The notes beneath the pieces were generated by a model that had not been told where the DNA came from, ran no database searches, and was given only the letters and a program-made list of their open reading frames with translations. The position numbers and the translations under genes are program-made. From Liopterus haemorrhoidalis (lineage: Eukaryota; Arthropoda; Insecta; Coleoptera; Dytiscidae), in assembly GCA_963971575.1 (NCBI GenBank), contig OZ020611.1:62901381-62965380 (forward strand): 64,000 bases of DNA, written 5' to 3'. How positions within the stretch are numbered: position 1 is the stretch's first letter; each line of letters begins with the position of its first letter. Of this stretch, positions 22,581 to 35,600 are shown piece by piece.

Positions 22581-25500
22581 GGACAGGCAGACAGACAGAC
22601 AGACGGACGGACAGACAGACCGACAGACATGCTAAAAATAGTCAAAACGTTATGTAGGGACATCAATTCGTGGAGATCCATCGAAATCTCGAAATGTCAA
22701 AATCGGTATGATCACAATACCTCCCTTATATATGTTGGCGGTCGGTAAAAATTGAACGAACTTTTTGATCACATCTCGTATAACTTACTTAATAGTAATT
22801 TACACCTATGGTATAAAACAATTATTAATTATTATTTCAAATAGCTACTGATTAAATTAAATACACTCCTATATGCATGCTTAAAACTTATTTCTAACAA
22901 TGTAAACAGTAAAGTAATAAAGATAACAGACAAAGTAAACTTACTGATATAATTTCCTCATTTCATCTAGCACATGAGCTACTCTAGGATTAGAATCAAC
23001 CACATGTGTAACATCGCCAAATAGATAAATATTATGTATATTTGTTAATTCTTGTTCGTTCATTCCTATACTGTCACAAAATGGTATAACAGTTGTCTTT
23101 AAGTCTTTTAGTAATTTTTCTTCAACAAAACTGGCCATTTCAAAATGTACCCGGGAATTTTTTCCTTGTGAGATCATTTGGTTTTTAATTGCTTCTAGTC
23201 TTTTTTCTCGTACTCCTAAAAAACACGTAGAGATAATATTTTGTTATATCTACAAAACCCTAAAACATTATTCTAAAATCTCACCTGGTGGGAATGGATA
23301 GTTATCCATCATTTGCAGTCCACTAACAACTAACACATGTGGATCGAACTCGGGCAATAATTTGGCAAACGGTTCTAGTGAGCTAATTGTCGGATTATTG
23401 GCATCGTTGTGGATAATATATCTGTTAGCTCTTGGTGTTCTTATATTATTCCACACTTCTCCAACGTCATACTCAATAATTAAGTGGACATCATCTTCCT
23501 CTACGTCATTACCATTTGCAACTAAAAATTAAAATACAATCAAAAAATTGATTGAAAGTGTGAATTTTCACACACTTCAAGGTTTTGTAGGAATTTAATA
23601 AATGTAAAAAGCCAACAGAATGCTGAATGTCTAGGACAACATTTTTTCTACAATCACATCAAAATGAACAGTTTTTTTTAATAAACATTTTTATTCATTA
23701 TTTAAGTACCAAGAGTTTTCATTTAATTCTTAACTAAATTTAAATGATTTCCGAAAATAAAATTTAAATTAAAAAATCCTAGAAATTTTTTCTGCATTCG
23801 ATTCGTATCTAAGTCTTCATTAAATTAATAGGAAATATATTGATATATGGCTTCATTCGTTTTAGTTTCAGAAACGTATTTCTCACTATGAACAATGTGT
23901 TATTTGATTTATAAGTTTTTCATTACTATAAATGATTTACTCCTCTGCGATACCTTAAAAATAAAAAATTAATATAATTTAAACAATAGGCTGAATCATG
24001 AGGTATAATAGTAGGCGGAGCTTACACACATGAACTCGATTCTTAGCTGGTAAAATGTTTTTATTATATTTTTAATTTCAAAAGAAGATATGCACTACCT
24101 TAGCCATAATAAAACCAGAGGCGAAGGGAAACCTCCGCTAGCTTGCCCTACCATACAAAAAAAAGAAAAAATTATTTAATTTTTTTTTTAAATATTTAGA
24201 TAAATCTTCAAAAATAAATCAAATTATGTTCTATACAAATTTTTGTCCAAGGCTTGGTTTACTAGTTACGAATTAATTATCATAACCATACAAATGTTAA
24301 TTTGAGAAATTTTAAATAATTTTACAAAAAAATTTCAACATTTTTTCGTTTTATCAAAAAACGTCTCAAATAAAAGTTATTAGTTATTGCATTTATAGTA
24401 ACTTTTGTTCAATAAATTTTTTCGAAATATTGTTCTGTTGCTAAATATTCGCAAAAATCTTAAAATCGACACTAGTAAACTTCCATTTCTAGTCAACCGA
24501 TCTTCATAAAAAACAATAGGGTTCTTCCCATTTAATAGGAGAATTTTTAGTACCAGAACGAATTCTCTAAGTTGAACCGTTCTTGAGTTATCGTGTATAT
24601 ACACAGACACACACACATACGGACGGCACTTCGAAAATAGGTTTTTTGGAGTCCCTGGACCATGAAACGTGGTCATCACTCAAAATCTCGACATCGAAAA
24701 TTTTCGCGATTACAATACTTGCTACTTGCCCCTTATATATTAAGATCGGGCAAGTAAAAATCTATAACACTATTAGCTATAATTTAGCCATGATTTAAAA
24801 AAACATTTAATTTTGTCAAAAACACAAAAAATGCAATCTGATCAAAAATTCCTTTCGCAGATTTCCGGTTCAGATCATTGTACATTACTTAGATTTTTTT
24901 CAGGTTTCTGGTACATTTTTGGAAAAAAACGTCTTAAAATATAAATATTTTTTTAAACTACTGTCCGTTCTCTAATCTATTTCTTAAGAGCTTTCTTTTG
25001 ATACCACGCAATAATTTTTTTTTTTTTTTAATAATTATTTTTTTCAACGGCACAAATAAATCGATATTTTTTTAAAGACTAATCTAATCAAAATTCCTGT
25101 TGAAGTATTACGGTTCCCATCAAAACACATTATTGAGATTCTCTTTCAGAATTTTAGATCAACCCCTAAATAGGGTGGGGAACAAAAGGGTTTAAATAAA
25201 AAAAACAAATATTTTTCAAAAAATTTGTTTATCCACGTATTAAATAAAGGGTTTCATTTGATACGATTTTTCAAGGTAGCTATCAATTATGTTTTGTAAA
25301 ATTTGCAGGTTATAGTGAAATAGTCATAAGAGAGGCTTTATTTGGCGGTATTGCGTTGAACTAATTGAATAGACACTATTATTATTGAAAATGAAATATA
25401 ATAAAACACAAATCAAGAAATAAAAATACAATGAAATTCCTTCTAGATGTCAGAATATAATAGACCAAAAAGTTCTTATTAGATTAGTTTCAATTTTGCG

Positions 25501-26520
25501 CAGTAATCTTAAAAAGGTAAATCTTTTTAAGATTACCAATTGTACCAATTTGTAAGACACCAATTGTACCAATTTTATGAAAAAATGTTTAAATAGTTTC
25601 ATAAATGACAAAATTAAAAAAATGTACTGTACATATAATAATTGAACACTGTTTGCTACTAGAAAATGTAAATGTATGAAAATTTTAACAACGCAAGGTG
25701 AAAATAAATCTTTACTACTACTACTAGTTTCATAATGAATCTCTTTATAACACTTCATTCAGTTTCACAATGACAATGCAAAATAGAAAAATAATTAAAC
25801 AGGATCAGTTTTCGATTCCTGAAAATTTACTGTGTTATTACAAGTAATAATTAAAATTTATTTACTTTCGATTTCCTCATGTAAACTCTTCTTAAGGGTT
25901 TCGGTCATTTTGGCAGCTAAAAGAACTTTACATCCTTCTTTCTGGAACCGTGACGCCATTACAGGAGCATTTCCTCCTAGGGCCCATCTTGCATTTTCTA
26001 TAGATGATGCCTTGGTCACCCATTGTCTGAACAAGTCACTGTCAGACATAAACCGCCTGTGGACAAACGAATTAATATTAATAGATACTTCTTACTATTA
26101 ATTTATGTATTTAAAGTGTGAATGTCATCATTTCAAGATTTCGTAGGTAAAGTCTAGTCACGATGATCAACTATGAAATGACGTGATACTTGGTGAATTT
26201 AGTTGCTAATGTTAGAAGGTAATGTAACTAATATGCAAGCATTACTCACTCGTTTAATTAGGCCAAATTATCTTTATAACTACATAGTTCATTTTAATGG
26301 CACTTGCTAATATGGTCGAAAGACTAATGGCCAATAAAACAATTTAAAACAAAAACCTAATTTGTTTGCGTAAAATGCAAAGAATACTACATATAAACAA
26401 AAACTAAAATTCTCCAAAAATAATTTTCTCCTATAATTTTTACCGACCGCCAACATATATAAAGGAGTTATTGTGACCATACCGATTTTGACATTTCGAG
26501 ATTTCGATTTCCGAGCCTCG

Positions 26521-26615
<95 letters not shown>

Positions 26616-29600
26616 CTTCCGTCCGTCCGTCCGTCCGTCTGTGTACACGTGCAGAGTAAATTCGGCTAAAAGGATTTTTATGAAACTTAATTTTTAAGCT
26701 TTTGGCATCAATGGCACGAGTTGATCAACTTTTGGTAAAAATCGGTTGACTAGAAATGGGAGTTTACTCGTGTCGATTTTAAGATTTTTGCGAATATTTC
26801 ACAACAGAAATTATATTTCGAAAAAATTTATTTAACAAAAGTTGCTATAAAAGCAATAACTAAGAACTTTTATTTGAGACATTTTTTGATAAAACGAAAA
26901 AATTTTGAAAAATTTAGTGGGTTTTATAGGGGGGGGGGGGAAGAAATATTTGAGGAAGGTATAATTTTTTATCGTTATTAGTACACATGAAAATACAAGT
27001 GATGACCTAAAAAAAGATCCTCACTTCTGAAATACAAGTGTTGGCCAAAAAAAAGGTCCTCACCATCAAATACAAGTGATGACAAAAAAAAAAAAAGTCC
27101 TCACCTCTAAATAAAAGTGATGACTGACCTAAAAAAAAATTGATGTGAAGTGTGAAGTTTCACACATTTCAGGGTTTTGCAGGTATTTAGTAAGTGAATG
27201 ATGATTATTTGGGATGCCAAAACAAATTTTATATTAAAATATTTTTTTTGTTAATTTTAATTCGAACGCCTGATACCATTATTTATGTTTCTAAATATGT
27301 GCAGTATTTTTTTTTTATATATAGCAAGGTTCATTAAGAATTTTAAAAATTGCGCTATGGCTTCCATTGGTTGTTATAAGCTCCGCCCCTCTGATTTCGT
27401 GTACATTGAAACAGAATTAAATTATAATTTAAACAATTTCCACTGGTTATTAAATTTACGCTTTTAAAAATTAAATGCAACATTCGCCAAAATATAACTA
27501 AAATTTTGAAAAAATAATTTAAACAATATAAAAATTCAAAAAAAAAAAACAAAAAATAATATTGTCTCTTCTCGCAGGGTTCGATCCCTTTCGATCGAGT
27601 TAGTTGGGTGAAGAGCCAGCGCCATAACCACTAGACCAGGAAACACATTCTAGTGTACTGTGTTACAAAGCTATACCTTGTGTACATTATTAGCAAAAAA
27701 ACACAAAAAAAATTTTTTCCAAGAACATAATTTGATCAAAAATTCCTGTTGTACTATTCCGGTTCACACCAATGTACATTATTTAGAATTTTTTCAGATT
27801 TTTAGTTTAAACCATCTGGGCTACAGGGTGTGGGACAAATTTTTTTTTTGCACAATTTTGGCAAAAATCGCTTCAAAATAATTTATTTTGCAAAAATAAA
27901 AATTGGATCGTTAATCCACGTACCAAGGGCTTTCATTTGATACCAGATTTACTACTCAGAATTATAAAAAACAAATTTTTTTTCGATGAGCACATATTTG
28001 TTTATATTTTTAGGGGATATGATTTTTAGATATTTGGTATTTTTCTTATGTGCGGGTCAAAGAGTTGTATAAGCATGCCACATTTCAACTCTCTAGGTTT
28101 AGCCGTTTGGCTACAATTTTTACCGAACAGACAGACAGACAGACGACAAAATGACGGCATAAGGGTTTTTTGGTCATACCTACAAAACCCTTAAAAGTAC
28201 AAATGATGATAAAAAAAAGGTCATTCCTCACCGCTAAAATACAAGTGATGACCTAAAACAAGTAAAGACCTATACCTAACACAGTGTTTCCCAAACTCCA
28301 CGGAGCGTCTACTAGTGCTCCGCGATATACTAGTGTTGCTATATATTATATCGATGGTGTAATTCTAATACCCACTTTTTTTCGATTTTGGGGTTATGAG
28401 CTATTTCCATGGTAAAAAGTGCGCTGAGTCGATTGGAAAATACCTCGTAAGCCGTAGGGGATTGACTTTAGTTCTATACCCCGTGAAAAAATACCTCGTA
28501 TCCAAAACTGGTACAGTTGTTGAGTTACGAGACATTTCTTCGAAGAAATATCTCGTGTAGTTTTTTGAGTTACGAGGTATTAGAATTACACCATCGATAC
28601 GTAGCAACGATAGTGCTCCGCGACGAATTCTTCTCGTGAAAAGTGCTCCGCGGCTCAAAAAGTTTGGGAAACTCTGATCTAAGGTCCGCACTTCTAAAAT
28701 TTAAGTGAGTGATGACATTTTTCTACAAGCATGGGGGGGGGGCAATTGGGAGCGCCGACTGATAGCGCCGCCACTGATTAATCATCAGAATTTACATTTA
28801 AAGAATTTATTAAAGAATCAAAAGCTGCGTTCAGAGCCCTTAAATTAGTCGACTATAGACTACAGCTTGTGCACTTTTTCACTAACAAGTTTGTCATATG
28901 GTAAGGCCAGCAACCGTTCAGAGCTCCAAATTTAATAGATTAAGCGTTGTCGATTGTGGATAGTTTTCCAAACTTAAAGTTAGTGACTTGTTTTAATGAG
29001 ACAGATATATAAACACATTGGCTATCTCAGTCTACATTGGAGAGAACGTTTATATTGTATGTCTTTACATAACTTAACAAAATGTAATCGCGCCGATTAC
29101 AACAAATCTCGCCCAAAATTACAAAGACGAACAGTAAATATGATCAATTTAGGTAATTAGGTTAGGTTTAGTTAGTAAAAATCTAGAACATCAGAATTAG
29201 GAAAACGATAATAGATAATAAACATATTACGAAGCCACCGTAGTTGGTTTAAAGACACAAAGGTGTTGCACTATTCGTAACTCACTAATTTCCCAAGCTG
29301 TAAACGCTGCCTTTTATGTCAACACTATCTACTACAGTAGGTGGCCAAATTATTAGGGACAGTACAAATTTTCTGTAATTTTCAAATGAATTTAATGAGG
29401 AAATAAGTGGCTTTGGGTCTCGTATTTATTTTTATTCATTAGAGTGCTTTAATTAGAATATAAAACGACATAATTGCTAATTCATAACCATTTATTTTTG
29501 TATAAAAAGTGTTAATTTAACAAATTAAGTAAAATCTTAATATTTTCTAATGCCACCCTTTGCTGCGATTGCGGCTTCCAGGCGTTTGGGCATGCTTTCT

Positions 29601-32600
29601 ATGCAGACTTTTGCGTTGTGTCGGAGATTGGGGTTGTGATGCCACTCTCTTATAAGGGTTTCTATAAATTGCCGCTTGGTGGTGATGATTTCTTTGGCGG
29701 TCTCCCGCTTTTTAAAATAATAATGATACCAGCAACAAGAATATAGAAGAAAAATGATTTCAAAACAATTTATTTTCTCACAAAATGCATTTAAACTTGA
29801 AAATTACAAAAACAGTGTACTGTCCCTAATAATTTGGCCACCTACTGCAAACATATCCATAACGCACAGTGAACAGTCAACTAATTTAAAGAGCTCTGAA
29901 CGCAGCTTTACACTTTAAACTGAGATTAATAACTTACATATTTTTTTTATGAACAAATTTAATAAACTTGTTTTGCAACATTCTAGCAAACAACTGGTCG
30001 AGATTAGTGTCATTTATAGAGTCTGTTCACCTTAAATAATTTTAGCTTAAATAAATTCTCACATCTCAGTTTAAAATATCTTTTTAAGTTAACCAAATTT
30101 GAGAATCTTTATAATACCATTGTTAAAGATTCTTAAATCTCAAAAACCTATATAAAGACTGTTTTTATGTGAAACTTTATTGTGGTTTTAGAAATGTTTT
30201 GTTTAAAAACCACAGCATTTAATAATAATCTCTTTATTTTTAAAGCTGCGGTTACATTGCAAGCGTATTGGCCCAAAGTGAACTTCACGCGTTTTCGACT
30301 GTATTCAGTCGATTGAACCAAGCATGTTAGTAGTCAATAGGGTTGTACATCGAAGGCAAAACATCGATGTTTAACATCGATGTTAACATCGGCGCTTACT
30401 ATCGATGTTGAAAAAACATCGAAGGAAAAACATCGATGTATCGGAAACATCGATGTTTTATTAATATTAAAAAAAACTATTTATTTATATTTTATAGGTT
30501 TTATTTAATAATGTAAAGATAAAATACGAAAAAAGTAACACATAATACACAAAAAGCATTTATTAGATTTTGAAATAGAAATATTCCTTTTTAATAGTAA
30601 TTAATATCACATTAATATTATTATACCCAATATAATGATCTTAATTTGTACCTACAGTCTATTCCAAACGATTAGGCGGAACTAACCGCAATTTTCATTT
30701 TTGTAATTTGTTATTAGATATTTTTTTATATATTGACTTTTCCTGAACAAAATGATCAAAAGCTTCAATCAATCGGTAAAAGTAACTAGAATTGAAAATC
30801 TAGTTCCGCCTAAACCAAAGGAACAGACCTTACTATTTTTACATTTCTAAAATGAAATATTGGATTTTATTACAATACTAATATAGTAATCTTAATGTTA
30901 ATTTTATATTGTTTAACATAAAAATAACACTGTCATACACAATTATTTTTATACTTTTTTAAGTTGAAATAAAGTCTGTTCGTTTGGTTTAGGCGGAAAT
31001 AGATTTTCAATTCTAGTTACTTTTACCGATTAATTGAAGCTTTTGATCATTTTGTTCAGGAAAAGCCAACTTCAATATATAAAAAAATAGCTAATGACAA
31101 CTTACAAAAATCCAGGGATTGGAGGAATAACAACTGGGAAAGTGTCAACAAGACTCAAAAAGAAAAAGTGTGTTGGCGTTGTTGGTCGTTGGCATTGATT
31201 GCAAAAATTAGAAGTTTCTTCTTATTTTTTCGTATTTTGCTAAGAAGAATAAGAACTAACACTATTAGTATTGTTATATCACAATAGATGGCGCTTATAT
31301 TTTGTGTACTAATTTTAATAAAAATTAAATTTTTAAGATTCCAGCGCGTCTAGCAGTAGTTTCTGAATTTCAAAGTTTAAACATCGACATCGGTAGTAGA
31401 CATCGATGTTTTATCGATACTATCGCCAGCTGACCATCGATGGTAAAAACATCGATGTTTTTAAAACAAACATCGATGTTTTCGATACATCGATGTTTTT
31501 TCCCATCCCTAGTAGTCAACGTGGGTGATTACAGTAAAAACAAATTAGACGCCCGAATAGCTGGTTATCGCCAGAAGTTCAAACGGGTTTGTTTTCTTCG
31601 CGCGACCCACGCGTTCTCCACACAATATTAATTTGTTTTTGTGAATGAAAAATGGATATTGAAAAATTAATATTCTTAGTTTTTGACAGAAGAACACTGT
31701 GATATCAAAATATCAATAAGATGGAAAAATTAGATGTTTTCAAAAATTATAAAAAAACATCAGTCAATTACTTTTACACCCCGGTTAACACTCAGTATAC
31801 ATCTTTAGAATTTAGACCAGTGGTTCTTAAACTATTCAGCTGACGGCATCCCGTAAATGTTTTCTCGCACCCCCAGTAGAAAATTCCAGTTTTGTAACAT
31901 TATTTAAATGTAAAATAAATGGTAAATGGGAACGTCATTTATTTAATAATAGTTTGAATTTTAAATATATGTGTATGTGACACTAGAAATCAAATGAATT
32001 ACCTATTTAAAATTTAACTACATACAATTATAAATAGTAATAACAATAATAAGAATAGTATAATAGTATAATAATATATACTTAGTTAATAGGAGATTAC
32101 ATATCCACTAACGAAGTAAACCATAAAACTAACACTAAAACTGCATTCAAGCTCCAAAATTAATAGAATATACGCTGTGAGTTTTTCACTGTAGATTGTC
32201 ACTATATGACATGGTAACTCAAGCGACCGTTCATAGCTATAAATTTAATACACTGTACGTTATCGACTATAGACAGTGTTTCCACTTTATAGTTAGTGCA
32301 ATGTTTTAATGAGATAAATATATAAACACACATTAATTAGCTATATCACTTTACATAACCAAAAATATACTGTACAAATTTCAACAAATTTTAGAAATCG
32401 TTGTAGTTGCGGTTAAACATTTTTTATTAAAATATAGTAATAAATCACGATCTTGCCGATGGCGGGTTCCTAAAAAGTGACATAAAACCATTTGTTCTTT
32501 CGTAGATGGTTTAAAAAAACATAGATGTCAGAATATTCGTTGCGCACTAATTTTCATAGCTGTGAACGCTGTTATTAAACGTTAAAACAGTCTATTAAAT

Positions 32601-35600
32601 TTATCCACAACGCACAGCGTATAGTCTACTAATTTTGAATGCAGCTTAATTTTAATAAAAAAAATGTATGTGAAGTGTGAATTTTCACACATTTCAGGGT
32701 TTCGCAGGTATTTAGTAAGTGAATAATGATTATTTGGAATGCCAAAACAAATTTTATGTTAATTTTTTTTTTTTTTTGTTAATTTTAATTCGAATGCCTA
32801 ATACCATTATGTAAGTTTCTAAATATGTGCAGTATTTTTTTTTATATAGCAAGGTTCAATAAAATTTTGAAAAAATTCATCTTAGATAGATATATAATCT
32901 AAAAATATTAAGTGAAGGCGGAATGCTGAGTGTGTAGGACATATTTTGCTTTGTAGTATTCACTGTAAAATGAACAATATTTTAAAAATAATTTATCATC
33001 TCTTAATCTAAGAACTTTAAAAACAAATTTTATGTTAAAATATTTTTATGTTAATTTTAATTCGAGTGCCTAATACCATTATTTAGGTTTCTTAATATGT
33101 GCAGTATTTTTTTGTATATAGCAAAGATCATTAAGATTTTGAAAATTGCGCCTATGGCTTCATTGGTTGTTTCTAGTCATAGCTCCTCCCTTTGATTTCG
33201 TGTACATTCAAACAGAATTAAATTATAATTTCAACAATTTCCACTGGTTATTAAATTTACGCTTTTAAAAATTAAATGCCACATTTGCAAAAATATAACT
33301 AGAATTTTGAAAAAATAATTTAACAAAATAAAAATGCAAAAAAAAAAATAAAAAATAATATTGTCTCTTCTCGTGGTATTCGAACTCATTTTCTTGGGCA
33401 GAACGCTAGTACCGTAACCATTGCACCAAGATACACGTTACAGTTTAGTGTGTTATATAACTAAGTTTTCAACATTATTAGCAAAAAAACACAAAAAATG
33501 TTTTTTTTTTCCAAAAACATAATCTGATCAAAAATTCCTGTTGTACTTATCCGGCTCACACCAATGTACATTACTTAGAATTTTTTCAGATTTTTAGTTT
33601 AAACCATCTGGGCTACAGGGTGTGGGACAAAATTTTTTTTGCACAATTTTGGCAAATATCGCTTCAAAATAATTTATTTTGCAAAAATAAAAATTTGATC
33701 GTTAATCCACGTACCAAGGGCTTTCATTTGATATCCTACTCAGAATATTAAAAAAATATTTTTTTTTTCGATGAGCACATATTTATTTATATTTTTAGGG
33801 GGATATGTTTTTTAGATGTTTTAGTATTTTTCCTATGTGCGGGTCAAAGTGTTGTATAAGCATGCCAAATTTCAACTCTCTAGCTGTAGCCGTTTGGCTA
33901 CAATTTTTACCGAACAGACAGACAGACGACAAAATGACAGTATAAGGGTTTTTTGGTCATACCTACAAAACCCTAATAAAGGAAAATTAAATCCTTATGA
34001 GCCCCCCCCCCCAAAACACGTGTGTTTGTGTGTGTGTTTTTTTTCAAATCTACTTTTTAATAAAATATGTCGAATCTTTCATTTCCTTCCACCCAGTGGC
34101 GGCGCTAGCTCTTAAAATCTGGGGAGGAGCAAAAAAATTGAGTAAAATTGGGGGGGGGCAGGAAATATTTTTTTATCGTTTACATATGAAAATACAAGTA
34201 ATGACCTAAAAAAAAATTCCTCACTTCTAAAATATATTTTTTTCCAAGCAATTCTAGGGGGGCCAACTGAGGGCCAGGGCAACTTTTAGCTAGCGCTGCC
34301 ACTACTTCCACCGATTATTAGATTTACTAAAAACAAACATTATTGTTTGAGCTAGTCTGATATTAATAATTTTTTAACAGCAGTGGGTTTAAAAATCATC
34401 AAAAACAATGAATATGGTATATATTTTTTTTAGTTTATGTCATTAAATGCAAATATTTTACCTCAATTATTTAGACAATTACTCCCTAAATACACGGAAA
34501 AGTTCATTACTTTTGCACAAGAAAAAACTAAATTCCCCTGTTAAATGGTTATGGCCCACATTTTTTGTTACAACTAGTATAGTTACACAATTAAAAAAGC
34601 ATAGCTCTTGAAATTTCTGGCACTGTTACGTTCTGCAGACTAATTTCTTAAAAGGTATTCAGAATAAAGCTTCATAAGTATTCCTTGTCAGTGGGCCAGA
34701 TAATTGCACAAGCAGTTTTCATATATAGCAGTACCTTGCAATTCTTGGGTATTGCATTAAATCAATGACGTATACAAGACTCATTGTTACGGAGGGCACT
34801 TTTGATGCTTATTTGTCGTTATGGGGGGGGGGAGGTCTGAAGGCTCGCGAGCCGCATACCGCCCGCAATTATTTAGCATACAAATATATTTAAAAAAGAA
34901 AATTCTACTCCCTTCTCCAGTTTCTGTTAATATAAAAATATTTCAAAAAACCTTTAAGAATATTGGAATATCCGGAATTAGTGTTTTTTATTATGTTTTT
35001 GTATTAAAAATGACCCTCGATTCAAATGAGTTTGCCACCCCTGCTGTAGGAGATTAAAAAAGAAAACTCAAAATTTCACATTTTTTTTTTTGATAAATAC
35101 ATATTTGTTTATATTTTGCGCCCGATATGTTTTTCTTGAGATCTCAGTGTTTTTCGGAATGTGTTTCCAGAAAATTTTCCATAATATCCACCGAACAGAC
35201 TCCACCAAAATTTTAAAAATAATTAATTTTGATAAAAACACAAAAACTGCAATATTTTTCAAAAACTCAATCGGATCAAAAATACCTCTCGTACGTTTCG
35301 GGCTCAGATCAATATATATTATCTATAATTTTGTCAGACTTTTAGTTTAACCTTTTTGGGTAAAAGGGGGCGGACAAGAACTTTTTTAGCACATTTTTGC
35401 TAAAATCGTGTAAAAAAAAAAGAATTTCAAAAAACTACTTTTCGTTCCTTAATCTACGTCTTAAAAGATTTCTATCGATACAACACAATAATAAAAACAA
35501 ATCAGCTGTGGCCACCACAGGACCGACCGCCATCATAAAGTACTTGTATAAAATGCATTCTAGCAGCAGAGTAGAAATAACTTGGCTTAATATTTTCTAA

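Larger units (their letters stand above)
26985..28265. repeat. Tandem hairpin units split by a family A copy
   Basis: Units of about 35-40 nt of the form AAGTGATGACCT, A-run, AGGTCCTCACTT: each is an imperfect inverted repeat. At least four units before 27146 and two after 28191; the family A copy 27146-28191 lies between them. The flanks are poly-G-rich (26931-26942 and 28733-28742), as in other GGCGGCGCT-type MITEs here. Confidence 0.7.

Noticed and set aside
22470..22748. 92- and 67-codon readings rich in TDRQ or SVCL
   Set aside because: Translations of the CAGA/GTCT microsatellite in a family B repeat; the same applies to 26307-26697.
25450..25758. 102-codon minus-strand reading in ADPGK intron 3
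   Set aside because: Low-complexity Leu/Phe/Lys composition, no family resemblance, inside an intron.
27571..27650. Functional tRNA-Glu gene
   Set aside because: No 7-bp acceptor stem, extra bases before the T-arm and a B-box mismatch; it is a tRNA-like module in a repeat.
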